From CBDUQI01 sp965369325 (GTDB lineage Bacteria > Pseudomonadota > Gammaproteobacteria > Steroidobacterales > JBCBZW01), in NCBI GenBank assembly GCA_965369325.1, contig CBDUQI010000084.1, forward strand, positions 1 to 22,143: a stretch of DNA of 22,143 nt, written 5' to 3'. Both the position numbers and the translations under genes were made by a program. The notes below the pieces were generated by a model. The model was given only the letters and a program-made list of their open reading frames with translations. It made no database searches and was not told the origin of the DNA. This document shows, piece by piece, positions 14,957-22,143 of the stretch (its first letter is position 1; the number at the start of each line of letters is the position of its first letter).

Positions 14957-15571
14957 ATGTCAGATTCTGCCGACAAATCCCGAGTACCCCGGGTGCGCCT
15001 GCTGCCGGATGTCACCGAGCGCCGTTTTAAAGACCCGGTGGGTTTGGTGGCGTTCGTCGATGAATTTCTCTCGCCGCAAGAATGCGATCGGGTACTGGCG
15101 ATAGCCGAGCCGCTGCAGGTGCATGAGGGGCGTACCGGAGCGCAGGGCAAAGCCGACGGGGCCCGCGATTCCGGTGTCCGGTTTATTTATCCGCAGGACG
15201 CCAGCCAGTGGCTGTTCACCCGCCTGGAGCAGGCGCTTGAGCGCCTGAACGAAGGGTATGAGTTTGAGCTGCAGGGCTTTTATGAGGGCGCGCAGGTGGC
15301 AAGCTACGCCCCCGGCGGGCACTACGACTGGCACATGGACCTGGGGACCGATGGGTTTTCGACTCGCAAGTTGAGTATGTCGGTGCAGCTCAGCGCACCC
15401 GAGGACTACCAGGGAGGTGAGCTGGAGTTCATCGCCACCGACGAGCGCGCGCCCACCACGCGGGGCTCGCTGATTGTGTTTCCGTCGTTTGTGGTGCATC
15501 GGATCCGGCCTGTGACGGCAGGTACCCGCTGGTCGCTGGTATCCTGGATTTCAGGCCCGGCCTTTCGCTGA
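14957..15571 (+). CDS. 2-oxoglutarate/Fe(II)-dependent dioxygenase (prolyl-4-hydroxylase-like)
   Basis: The 204-residue product has the double-stranded beta-helix core of 2OG-Fe(II) oxygenases. The iron ligands are H126 and D128 (YDWHMD) with H181 (FVVHRIRPV), and R191 (TRWSLV) would hold 2-oxoglutarate, so the facial triad is complete. The SYAPGGHYDWHMDLG and LSAPEDYQGGELEF blocks are typical of the P4H/PKHX branch that hydroxylates protein or small-molecule side chains. An N-terminal extension of about 30 residues precedes the fold. I chose ATG 14957 because the upstream part of the frame overlaps the VOC gene in another frame and is arginine-rich and unstructured. The ribosome site is weak. 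It follows the VOC gene after 94 bp and may share its transcript. The substrate is unknown. Confidence 0.9.
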   Translation: MSDSADKSRVPRVRLLPDVTERRFKDPVGLVAFVDEFLSPQECDRVLAIAEPLQVHEGRTGAQGKADGARDSGVRFIYPQDASQWLFTRLEQALERLNEGYEFELQGFYEGAQVASYAPGGHYDWHMDLGTDGFSTRKLSMSVQLSAPEDYQGGELEFIATDERAPTTRGSLIVFPSFVVHRIRPVTAGTRWSLVSWISGPAFR

Positions 15572-15694
15572 GGCTGCTGCGAGCTGCCGGATGCGACGTT
15601 TTCGGTACCTGCGGCAACAACAACTAAGAGTGTACAGCGGGGCGCGGGCATCCTTGCGGGTGCGATCAGCATACTCAGCGGCGCGATCTCACGG

Positions 15695-15700
15695 TACAAT
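15695..15700 (+). promoter_or_regulatory. candidate -10 box for the MoxR-Bat operon
   Basis: TACAAT at 15695-15700, within CGGTACAAT, lies 144 bp before the MoxR start in a 272-bp gap with no gene. The -35 position at 17-bp spacing (15672-15677, TACTCA) matches 3 of 6 bases. Further down, CCGC/GCGG and TGCCAG/CTGGCA inverted repeats could fold in the leader. The operon has no other obvious internal gap for a promoter. Confidence 0.4.
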
Positions 15701-15843
15701 CCACGGTTTTTTCCGCCCCTGATGCTAGTAACGCTGGCCGGCCTTTCGCCGGTATCTGCTGGCCCGGCGGACCGCGGAGGCGGTGGTGCCAGTCAGAGGC
15801 GGCACGCGGCTTCAATTATTCTGGCATCAACTCTGGGAACAAC

Positions 15844-16827
15844 ATGAGCAGCGCTAGCAACCTACGCCAGCTACACGATTACGTCGCACGTCACATCATC
15901 GGCCAGGACACGCTGATTAACCGCCTGCTCATCGCATTGTTGTGCGATGGGCATTTGTTGGTGGAAGGCGCGCCGGGCCTGGCCAAGACCCGCGCGATCA
16001 AAGTGCTTGCCAGCGGCGTAGAAGGTGACTTTCACCGGGTTCAGTTCACCCCGGACCTGCTGCCGGCCGATCTTACTGGCACCGAGGTGTATCGCCCGCA
16101 GGACGGCAGCTTCCAGTTTCAGCCAGGCCCGCTGTTCCATAACCTGATTCTCGCGGATGAGATTAACCGTGCCCCGGCCAAGGTGCAGGCGGCGTTGCTC
16201 GAGGCCATGGGCGAGCGGCAGATTACGGTGGGCCGGCAAACCTATCAATTGCCAAAGCTGTACTTGGTGATGGCCACCCAGAACCCGATAGAGCAGGAGG
16301 GTACGTATCCGCTGCCGGAAGCCCAGCTGGACCGGTTCCTGATGCATCTGAACATTGGGTATCCGGATGCGGGCGCTGAACAGCAGATATTGCAACTGAA
16401 CCGGGACGAGGCGCGCCTGGCCATCTCGGACCAGGATCATGCCGTGGGTTCGCCCGGCGCTATCTCGTTGCCGGAAGCCGTGGTGTTCGCTGCGCGCGCC
16501 GAGGTGTTGGATCTGCACATGGCGCAGAACCTGGAGGACTACCTCATCCGCATCGTGCTGGCGACACGCGAACCGGCGCAGTACGACGACGCCCTGGCGC
16601 GCGCCATTCAGTTCGGCGCCAGCCCGCGCGCGAGCATCGCGCTGGACCGCTGCGCACGTGCCCATGCATGGCTGGACGGGCGAGACTTTGTCTCCCCCGA
16701 GGACATTCAGCAGATTGCGCCGGATGTGTTGCGCCATCGTTTGTTGTTGAGCTTTGAGGCAGAAGCGCAGGGGATGACGGCCGATCGGGTGATCGAGCAG
16801 ATTCTGGCGCGCGTCGGCGTGCCATGA
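15844..16827 (+). CDS. moxR: MoxR-family AAA+ ATPase
   Basis: This is a 327-residue AAA+ ATPase of the MoxR family, the chaperone-like motor of MoxR-VWA systems. Walker A is GAPGLAKT (42-49, K48), Walker B is LILADEINR (101-109, D105-E106), sensor 1 is N147 (ATQNPIEQEG), and the arginine-finger region is LDRF (162-165). The C-terminal lid follows, with SPRASIALDRCARAHAWLDGRDFVSPEDI. In this family ATP-driven rings act on VWA-domain partners, often for metal insertion or complex assembly. GGGA (15835-15838) lies 5 bp before the ATG. The stop overlaps the DUF58 start by 4 bp (ATGA), the first of several coupled junctions in this operon. Assignment is very secure; the client is unknown. Confidence 0.95.
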   Translation: MSSASNLRQLHDYVARHIIGQDTLINRLLIALLCDGHLLVEGAPGLAKTRAIKVLASGVEGDFHRVQFTPDLLPADLTGTEVYRPQDGSFQFQPGPLFHNLILADEINRAPAKVQAALLEAMGERQITVGRQTYQLPKLYLVMATQNPIEQEGTYPLPEAQLDRFLMHLNIGYPDAGAEQQILQLNRDEARLAISDQDHAVGSPGAISLPEAVVFAARAEVLDLHMAQNLEDYLIRIVLATREPAQYDDALARAIQFGASPRASIALDRCARAHAWLDGRDFVSPEDIQQIAPDVLRHRLLLSFEAEAQGMTADRVIEQILARVGVP

Positions 16828-17813
16828 GTCAGGCAGATACCGGCAGTACGCCTCGCTGGACCGCAAACGCCGATGCCGTTGCGGCCGGGGTGAACGTTGA
16901 TTTGCAAACGCTGATCGCCATGCAGGCGCACGCATGGAAAGTGCCGCTGGGGGCGTTGCGTCTGCGGGCGCCGGATTCGGGCTTGCGCAGTGCGCCGTTC
17001 AAGGGGCGCGGTATGGAGTTTGAAGAAAGTCGTCCGTACCAGCCAGGTGATGATCTGCGCAGTCTGGACTGGCGTGTAATGGCACGCACCGGCAAGCCTT
17101 ACACAAAACTGTTCCGCGAAGAGCGGGAGCGGCCAGTGCTGCTGTGGGTCGATTTAAGGGTGAGCATGATGTTTGGCACCCGCAACGCGTACAAAGCAGC
17201 AGTTGCGGCGCGCATAGCTGCGGTGTTGGCCTGGGCGGCGCTGGAGAATGGCGATCGGATTGGCGGTCTGGCCTTTAGCGATGATGCGCACGAGGAGTGG
17301 CGTCCGCAGCGCGGCAAGCGGGCCGTGCTGCATTTGCTGGAGCGCTTGTCCAGTCACCCGGGCTGGGCCGCCAGCACCGGTACCTGGCCGCAGGGGAGCT
17401 GTACCGCTAGCGAAGCACTCGACCCGCTGCTGCGGGTTGCCAAGCCTGGCAGCCTGGTGTTTCTGATCAGCGATTTTCGCAATCCCGGTACACCACTGGA
17501 TACACAACTCGCCCGTCTCGCCCGTCGCAACGATGTGGTCGCCGTGCAATTGTCCGATCTGCTCGAGCAGCAACTGCCGCCCGAAGGGCTGTATCGGGTG
17601 GCCGATTCAGTCGAAACCCTTAGCCTGGATACCCGCGGTAGCAAGCGGCGCCGCGCGTATCGTGAGGCGTTTGAAGCGCATTGTGAACATCTGGTGCAGT
17701 TGTGCCGGCAGCATGGCATGCATCATCTGGTCTGCTCCACGGGCGATGAGCTGATGGACACCCTGCGCCACGGTTTGGGGCTGCGTACGCTCGCCTCGCG
17801 CGGCCGACGCTAG
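16824..17813 (+). CDS. DUF58 domain protein (degenerate VWA-like)
   Basis: The 329-residue product belongs to the DUF58 family that always accompanies MoxR ATPases. The family core is GRGMEFEESRPYQPGDDLRSLDWRVMARTGKPY (61-93), followed by a VWA-like fold starting at LLWVD (106-110). The metal site is degenerate: D110-L-R-V-S has Arg at the first serine position of the DxSxS motif. Metal-dependent adhesion may therefore be lost, or the domain may bind differently. No transmembrane helix is obvious, so it is probably cytosolic or membrane-peripheral, close to MoxR. It overlaps the moxR stop by 4 bp and is followed by DUF4381 after 17 bp. In other bacteria DUF58 genes lie between MoxR and the Bat proteins in this same order. 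The molecular role is not established. Confidence 0.92.
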   Translation: MSQADTGSTPRWTANADAVAAGVNVDLQTLIAMQAHAWKVPLGALRLRAPDSGLRSAPFKGRGMEFEESRPYQPGDDLRSLDWRVMARTGKPYTKLFREERERPVLLWVDLRVSMMFGTRNAYKAAVAARIAAVLAWAALENGDRIGGLAFSDDAHEEWRPQRGKRAVLHLLERLSSHPGWAASTGTWPQGSCTASEALDPLLRVAKPGSLVFLISDFRNPGTPLDTQLARLARRNDVVAVQLSDLLEQQLPPEGLYRVADSVETLSLDTRGSKRRRAYREAFEAHCEHLVQLCRQHGMHHLVCSTGDELMDTLRHGLGLRTLASRGRR

Positions 17814-17830
17814 AGGCAACGGTTAACCGA

Positions 17831-18313
17831 ATGCAGGATTTCAGCTCATTGCCATTGCGCGATATTCATCTGCCAGTCAATCCGGGCTGGTGGCCGCCAG
17901 CGCCGGGCTGGTGGATGCTCGCGGGGTTCCTGATGCTGCTCGCATTTGCGCTCTGGTACTGGCGCCGTGCGCGTCGGCGGGCACGGGTGCGCCGCGCTGC
18001 TCGGGCTGCGCTGAAACAACTCGAAGCTTCTTTTCGCCGTGACGCCGATGCCCAGCGCCTTGCCAGCGAGTTGTCCAGCCTGTTGCGCCGTGTGTGCATC
18101 AGCCTGGACTCGCGTGAGCAGGTGGCTGGGTTGACCGGTCGCGCATGGCTTGAACGGTTGGACCGGTTATCGCCGACGGCCCATCTGGGCCAGGGGCCCA
18201 GCGGTCGTGCGCTGCTGGCCGCGCCTTACCAGGCGGGTGCGACATTCGATTCAGATGCCTTGCTACAGGCCTGCCACCGCTGGGTAGACGGGTTGCCGGA
18301 GGTGGCCTCGTGA
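17831..18313 (+). CDS. DUF4381 membrane protein of Bat operon
   Basis: The 160-residue product has a short N-terminal segment (LPLRDIHLPVNPGWWPPAPGWW), one transmembrane helix (about 27-45, LAGFLMLLAFALWYW), and a strongly basic stretch (RRARRRARVRRAAR) that would face the cytoplasm. A helical cytoplasmic domain of about 110 residues follows. The proline/tryptophan-rich DIHLP and PGWW motifs before the helix are the signature of DUF4381 proteins found between DUF58 and BatA in gammaproteobacterial MoxR-Bat operons. The likely role is a membrane anchor or adaptor for DUF58 or MoxR, which is inference. The stop overlaps the next GTG by 4 bp. Confidence 0.88.
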   Translation: MQDFSSLPLRDIHLPVNPGWWPPAPGWWMLAGFLMLLAFALWYWRRARRRARVRRAARAALKQLEASFRRDADAQRLASELSSLLRRVCISLDSREQVAGLTGRAWLERLDRLSPTAHLGQGPSGRALLAAPYQAGATFDSDALLQACHRWVDGLPEVAS

Positions 18314-19290
18314 TCGAGCTGCAATGGCCCTGGGCACTGGCGGCGTTGCCATTGCCGTTGCTGGTACGTTGGTTGCTCTCGCGCGTCAGTGGTGAGCGGG
18401 AGGCCGCCTTGCGAGTGCCTGCGGTCGCTGCCTTTCGCACTGGCGCGGCGCGCGGCAATATGGCACGCGGCAACCTTTGGTTACTGCTGCTCGCGGCCCT
18501 CGCCTGGGCACTGCTGGTGAGTGCGGCTGCGCGTCCGCAGTGGCAGGGCGAGATGGTCGATCTGCCGGTCAGTGGTCGCGACCTGATGCTGGCGGTGGAT
18601 ATCTCGGGCAGCATGCAGACGCGGGACTTTCGCCTGGGCTCGCGGGTGGTGGATCGGCTGACGGCCACCAAGGCGGTCGCCACACAGTTTATCCAACGTC
18701 GTGAGGGCGATCGCATCGGGCTGGTGTTGTTCGGCCGCCAGGCGTATTTGCAAACGCCGCTGACGTTTGATGTACAGACGGTCAATACGCTGCTGTTGGA
18801 GGCTGAAGTCGGTTTCGCCGGCAAAGAAACGGCCATTGGTGATGCCATCGGGCTAGCGCTCAAGCGTTTGCGCGATGGTCCTGACAGCGATCGGGTGTTG
18901 ATATTGCTAACCGATGGCGCGAATACGGCGGGCGAGATCGAGCCGCTCAAAGCGGCGGAGCTGGCGGCCACTGAAGACCTACGGGTGTATACCATCGGGA
19001 TTGGTGGTGATCGGCGTGGCAGCGGCTTTTCGCTGCGCGGGCTGCGGCCGGTATCGGATCTGGATGAGGATACCTTGCGCGGTATTGCCGAGGTTACCGG
19101 GGGCAGGTATTTTCGGGCTCACGACACTGCTGAGCTCGCGCGTATCTACGAGTTGCTGGATCAGTTGGAGCGGACCGATTCTGATGTTGGTGGATTTCGC
19201 CCGCGGCGCGCGTTGTTCTACTGGCCGCTGGCGTTTTCGTTAATCCTCGGCGTGAGTGTTTTTCTGTGGCGGGAGTGGCAGGCAGGATGA
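18310..19290 (+). CDS. batA: BatA-like VWA-domain membrane protein
   Basis: The 326-residue product has two N-terminal hydrophobic segments (about 5-23 and 56-73), a VWA domain (about 90-290) and a C-terminal transmembrane helix (about 305-320). The metal-ion-dependent adhesion site is complete: D97-I-S99-G-S101, T174 (GKETAIGDA) and D202 (LTDGANTAG). The VWA domain is expected between the membrane helices, on one face of the inner membrane. In Bacteroides the Bat proteins were linked to aerotolerance, and the broader family to stress tolerance and envelope assembly. GTG 18310 is inside the DUF4381 stop, and the stop overlaps the next ATG by 4 bp, so translation is tightly coupled. Position and motifs support BatA; the partner ligand is unknown. 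Confidence 0.92.
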   Translation: MIELQWPWALAALPLPLLVRWLLSRVSGEREAALRVPAVAAFRTGAARGNMARGNLWLLLLAALAWALLVSAAARPQWQGEMVDLPVSGRDLMLAVDISGSMQTRDFRLGSRVVDRLTATKAVATQFIQRREGDRIGLVLFGRQAYLQTPLTFDVQTVNTLLLEAEVGFAGKETAIGDAIGLALKRLRDGPDSDRVLILLTDGANTAGEIEPLKAAELAATEDLRVYTIGIGGDRRGSGFSLRGLRPVSDLDEDTLRGIAEVTGGRYFRAHDTAELARIYELLDQLERTDSDVGGFRPRRALFYWPLAFSLILGVSVFLWREWQAG

Positions 19291-21089
19291 TCGAGCAGCT
19301 GCATTTTCTGCGCCCGTGGTGGTTTTTGGCTCTGAGCTTGTTGCCGCTGTTGTGGTGGGTGACTCGCACGCGGCAATCCGGCGGTTCGCCCTGGACGCGG
19401 GTCGTGGATCCTAAGCTGTTGCCTTACCTGCTGGATGGCAAGCAGGGCGATCGGCGCAAACGGCGCGCGCCGCTGCTGCTGGTGGCGCTGGCACTGGTGC
19501 TGCTGGTGAGTGCGTTGGCAGGCCCCGCCTGGCGGGAGCTCCCGCAACCGGTGTTCCGCGACCAGGCAGCGCTGGTGATTGCGCTGGATTTGTCGCAATC
19601 GATGGATGCGGGTGATCTGGCGCCCACGCGTCTGGCGCGAGCGCGGCTTAAGTTGATCGATATCCTTGGTCACCGTGCGGAAGGGCAGACGGCCCTGGTG
19701 GCCTACGCGGGACGTGCGTTTGTCGTTAGCCCGCTCACCGATGATGCGGATACGATTAAATCGCTGGTCAGCAGTATGACTAGCGACATCATGCCCGTGC
19801 TCGGCAGCCGGGCGGATCATGCGCTGAGCATGGCCGGGGAGATGATTGACCGGGCCGCCCTCGGCAGTGGCGAGGTGCTGTTGATTACCGATGGCGTACG
19901 CGAGCGTGACGTGCAGGCTGCGCGCGATTTGGCCAGCCGCGGGATTGCCGTGTCCGTGCTGGCCGTGGGCACGCCAGACGGTGCTGCGGTTACCCTGAGT
20001 GATGGTAGTCTGCTCAAAGATGCTAACGACAGCATTGTGATTCCGCGGTTGGACGAGCCCATGTTGCGCGCGGTTAGTTCTGCCGGGGGCGGACGCTACA
20101 GCCGTCTGCGCCTGGATGGCAGCGATCTCAACGCCGTCTTGCCCGACGGTGGGCAGGACATGCTGGACGATGTGACGGATAGCGAATTGAATACCGACCT
20201 TTGGCACGAAGAGGGCCCGTGGTTAGTGTTGTTGTTGTTGCCCATCGCAGCGTTGGCATTTCGCCGCGGTGTGCTGGTGTTGTTGGTGGTCTTGTGCCTG
20301 CCGGTGGCCCGCCCGGCCTACGCCTTTGAATGGGACGCGCTGTGGAAGCGCGATGACCAACGAGGCGTTGAGGCATTGCAGCAGGGCGAGTACGAGCAGG
20401 CGCAAGCGTTGCTTGCACAGGATCCACAATGGGTAGGGGCGGCGCAGTACTTGGCCGGCCAGTTCGAAGACAGCGCGCAAAGCCTTGCGAGCCCCGACTC
20501 GCAACGTGGCCTATACAACCTCGGGAATGCGCTGGCCCGCACCGGCCAGTTGCAGGAAGCGATTCAGGCCTACAGCGAAGTGCTGGAGGCCAATCCGGGG
20601 CACGAAGATGCAGCTTACAATCTGGAGCTGCTACGCGAGCTGATGCAACAGCAGCAACAACAACAGTCCAGCAGCAGCGACGGCGAGCAGTCCGACGAGC
20701 AGGAGCAGTCCTCGCAGGATGATAGTGAGTCCCAGCAGGGCGAGTCGCAGTCCGCCCAGGGGGAGCAGGACAGCGCGGACCAGTCCGACGCTGAGCAACA
20801 GTCTGAGCAGGAGCGCCAGGCGGCTGAGTCCGAGGCTGAGCAGTCGCAGGAGGCGCAGGAGCAGGAGCGCCAGGCCCAGCAGGGCGAGGAGGAAGGGGAG
20901 CAGGGCGAGAAGGACGCAAGGATGGCGCAGGCTGAGAGCGAGTCGATGCGCGAGCGCGAAGAGCAGGCTGCGGTGGAGCAATGGTTGCGCCGGATTCCGG
21001 ATGATCCGGGGGGCTTGCTGCGACGTAAATTTCTATATCAGTACAAGCGGGAAAATACCGCCGCTGCAGAGGACGAGGAGACATGGTAG
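19287..21089 (+). CDS. BatB/BatC-like fusion: VWA domain plus TPR and acidic low-complexity tail
   Basis: The 600-residue product joins two Bat parts in one chain. Residues 1-80 carry two hydrophobic helices. A VWA domain (about 92-290) has an intact metal site (D101-L-S103-Q-S105 and TDGV at 201-204), and a double membrane segment spans 311-342. The C-terminal half has TPR-like helices (about 358-450, GLYNLGNALARTGQLQEAIQAYSEVLE) and a Gln/Ser/Glu/Asp-rich tract (about 454-560). It ends with the conserved EQWLRRIPDDPGGLLRRKFLYQYKR motif (564-588). In Bacteroidetes BatB and BatC are separate; the fusion is common in gammaproteobacteria. I chose ATG 19287, overlapping the batA stop by 4 bp, over the TTG at 19266. 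The stop overlaps batD by 7 bp. Confidence 0.92.
   Translation: MIEQLHFLRPWWFLALSLLPLLWWVTRTRQSGGSPWTRVVDPKLLPYLLDGKQGDRRKRRAPLLLVALALVLLVSALAGPAWRELPQPVFRDQAALVIALDLSQSMDAGDLAPTRLARARLKLIDILGHRAEGQTALVAYAGRAFVVSPLTDDADTIKSLVSSMTSDIMPVLGSRADHALSMAGEMIDRAALGSGEVLLITDGVRERDVQAARDLASRGIAVSVLAVGTPDGAAVTLSDGSLLKDANDSIVIPRLDEPMLRAVSSAGGGRYSRLRLDGSDLNAVLPDGGQDMLDDVTDSELNTDLWHEEGPWLVLLLLPIAALAFRRGVLVLLVVLCLPVARPAYAFEWDALWKRDDQRGVEALQQGEYEQAQALLAQDPQWVGAAQYLAGQFEDSAQSLASPDSQRGLYNLGNALARTGQLQEAIQAYSEVLEANPGHEDAAYNLELLRELMQQQQQQQSSSSDGEQSDEQEQSSQDDSESQQGESQSAQGEQDSADQSDAEQQSEQERQAAESEAEQSQEAQEQERQAQQGEEEGEQGEKDARMAQAESESMREREEQAAVEQWLRRIPDDPGGLLRRKFLYQYKRENTAAAEDEETW
20653..20966 (+). repeat. Gln/Ser/Glu-rich low-complexity tract in the Bat fusion gene
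   Basis: Codons about 456-560 are dominated by CAG, CAA, AGC, GAG and GAC, giving poly-Gln (454-460), poly-Ser (461-464) and long Gln/Glu/Ser mixtures. There is almost no hydrophobic residue for some 90 positions. The sense strand is purine-rich. The complementary strand has an open leucine-rich frame here, which is a shadow of the repeats. Confidence 0.85.
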
Positions 21090-22143
21090 CGAAGCGTGTA
21101 ATGGCGGGTATCTGCCTGGCACTGATTTTGCTCGCCGCCCCGGCGAGTGCGTTGCTTAGCGTGGAAGTTGATCGCAATCCGGTTGCTCTGAATGAAAGCT
21201 GCACCGTCACCTTTACTGCGCGCGGTGATGCGACCTCGCAAGAGCCAGACTTCGCGCCGCTGGAGCGTGATTTCCACGTGCTGCGCAAGCATCAGCAAAG
21301 CAACTACTCCATCGTGAACGGCAAAACCGACTCGAGTTTGTCCTACGAGCTGGTGCTGGTGCCGAAACGCGCGGGCGATCTGGTAATTCCAGCCGTGCGC
21401 TTTGGCAGCGAGACCAGCAAAGCGGTGCCTTTGACCGTGGTCGACAGCGCTCAGGGCACGGCGGACGCGCAAGACATTTTTATCGAACTCACGCTGGATA
21501 CGCCGCGGGCCTTTGTGCAGTCTCAGGTGCTGCTAACCGTCAAATTGTATGTGGGGGTGAAGGTCTCTAACGCGAGCCTCAGTGAGCCGGAGCATGCCAA
21601 CGCGGTGGTGGAGTTGCTGGGCGAGGCGAAGAACTACGAGAAACTGCACGAGGGTCGGCGACTGCATGTGATCGAGCGGCGTTATGCGATTTTCGCGCAG
21701 CAAAGTGGCGAGCTGGCGTTTCCCCCGCTGGTGTTCAGCGCTGAGGTGCGCCAGGGCGGTTTTTTTCAAGCGCCACGTTTTCGGCGTGTGATGTCCGATC
21801 CGATCACGCTGGACATATTGCCGGTGCCTGCCGGTGCTGATGCATCCAGTTGGCTGCCCGCGCAAGCACTGCATCTGTCTGAGGCGTGGCCGGATAATCC
21901 GCCTGTGTTCAAAGCTGGCGAGCCGGTGACCCGCACCCTCATGTTGAGCGCGCGCGGGTTGACGGCGGCCCAGCTGCCGCCGCTGATTGACGAGGACGGC
22001 TACCAGGCGATGTCCACGTTCAAGCTTTACCCGGACCAGCCGCAATTAGACAATCGGGATGACGATGCTGGCGTGGTGGGTATCCGTGTGGAGCGCGTGG
22101 CGATGCTGCCGACCCAGGCCGGTGAAGTGACGCTGCCGGAGGG
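21083..22143 (+). CDS. batD: BatD-family protein (N-terminal part, cut by window end)
   Basis: The frame is open from ATG 21083 to the end of the window, giving at least 353 codons with no stop. It begins with a signal peptide (MAGICLALILLAAPASA, cleavage near residue 23). Beta-rich repeats follow: VEVDRNPVALNESCTVTFTA, then LERDFHVLRKHQQSNYSIVNG and SYELVLVPKRAGDLVIPAVRFG, then a second set from IFIELTLDTPRAFVQSQVLLTVKLYVG. These are the conserved features of BatD (oxygen-tolerance) proteins, periplasmic partners of BatA and BatB that usually end in a C-terminal membrane helix, here beyond the window. The start overlaps the fusion gene stop by 7 bp. This fixes the operon order MoxR, DUF58, DUF4381, BatA, BatB/C, BatD. 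The 3' part cannot be seen. Confidence 0.93.
   Translation, partial: MVAKRVMAGICLALILLAAPASALLSVEVDRNPVALNESCTVTFTARGDATSQEPDFAPLERDFHVLRKHQQSNYSIVNGKTDSSLSYELVLVPKRAGDLVIPAVRFGSETSKAVPLTVVDSAQGTADAQDIFIELTLDTPRAFVQSQVLLTVKLYVGVKVSNASLSEPEHANAVVELLGEAKNYEKLHEGRRLHVIERRYAIFAQQSGELAFPPLVFSAEVRQGGFFQAPRFRRVMSDPITLDILPVPAGADASSWLPAQALHLSEAWPDNPPVFKAGEPVTRTLMLSARGLTAAQLPPLIDEDGYQAMSTFKLYPDQPQLDNRDDDAGVVGIRVERVAMLPTQAGEVTLPE

Noticed and set aside
12775..15796. A shared 13-mer, TGGTGCCAGTCAG, in two intergenic leaders (12775-12787 and 15784-15796).
   Set aside because: Several 13-base matches are expected by chance in a window of this size, and the flanks do not align.
15871..16935. A 354-codon open frame on the minus strand opposite moxR.
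   Set aside because: It lies antisense to a gene with all AAA+ motifs, and its composition (many Arg, His, Gln) is what the complement of GC-biased codons gives.
20631..20981. A leucine-rich minus-strand frame that looks like a membrane protein.
   Set aside because: It is the complement of CAG/GAG-type codons in the acidic tract of the Bat fusion, so the leucines are an artefact.

Overview
The window reads as chromosomal DNA of a marine-type gammaproteobacterium. It is GC-rich with strong G/C third-position bias, packed genes and many 4-bp start/stop overlaps. The gene set (MCE/Mla-type lipid transporter, MoxR-Bat operon, PEP-CTERM-like sorted esterase, RIO-like small kinase, DUF2845 protein) suggests the Cellvibrionales/Halieaceae group. 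That placement is inference from gene content, not from a marker gene. I see no tRNA, rRNA, CRISPR array, insertion sequence or phage gene.

Layout. (1) 50-724, minus: a small RIO/lipopolysaccharide-kinase-like protein. (2) 844-4450, plus: a four-gene MCE-family ABC lipid transport operon, made of a STAS-permease fusion, an ATPase, an MCE protein with a long helical tail, and a PqiC-like auxiliary lipoprotein. (3) 4643-5596, plus: a secreted GDSL esterase with a C-terminal VPxPA/PEP-CTERM-like sorting tail, closed by a rho-independent terminator. (4) 5674-6600, minus: a serine alpha/beta hydrolase, divergent from a membrane-anchored glutaredoxin-like protein (6655-6993). (5) 7038-7481, minus: a DUF2845 protein, divergent from an HCCA-isomerase-like DsbA-fold enzyme and a MATE exporter that overlap by 4 bp (7699-9692). 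(6) 9741-12440, minus: an 899-residue lipoprotein built almost wholly of cadherin/Ig-like repeats, separated from the MATE gene by a hairpin that could terminate both strands. (7) 12867-15571, plus: three loosely spaced enzymes, namely an Asp-nucleophile alpha/beta hydrolase, a double VOC-domain protein and a 2OG-Fe(II) dioxygenase. (8) 15844 to the window end, plus: a tightly coupled MoxR-Bat operon (MoxR ATPase, DUF58, DUF4381, BatA-like VWA protein, BatB/BatC-like VWA-TPR fusion, BatD), cut by the window edge inside batD.

Working together. The first quarter is rich in envelope lipid functions (MCE transporter, GDSL esterase, lipase-like hydrolase), although only the four MCE genes are clearly one unit. 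The last quarter is a single envelope-associated AAA+/VWA machine. In it MoxR would act as the ATPase, DUF58 and the two VWA proteins as metal-dependent adhesion modules on the inner membrane, DUF4381 and the TPR part as scaffolds, and BatD as the large periplasmic partner. The family is widespread, but its molecular job is poorly defined.

I found no clearly undescribed system. The observations most worth a second look are the needle-like MCE protein paired with a PqiC-type lipoprotein, the sorting tail with no sortase nearby, the recent repeat duplication in the large lipoprotein, the acidic Gln/Ser/Glu tract in the Bat fusion, and two possibly structured leaders.
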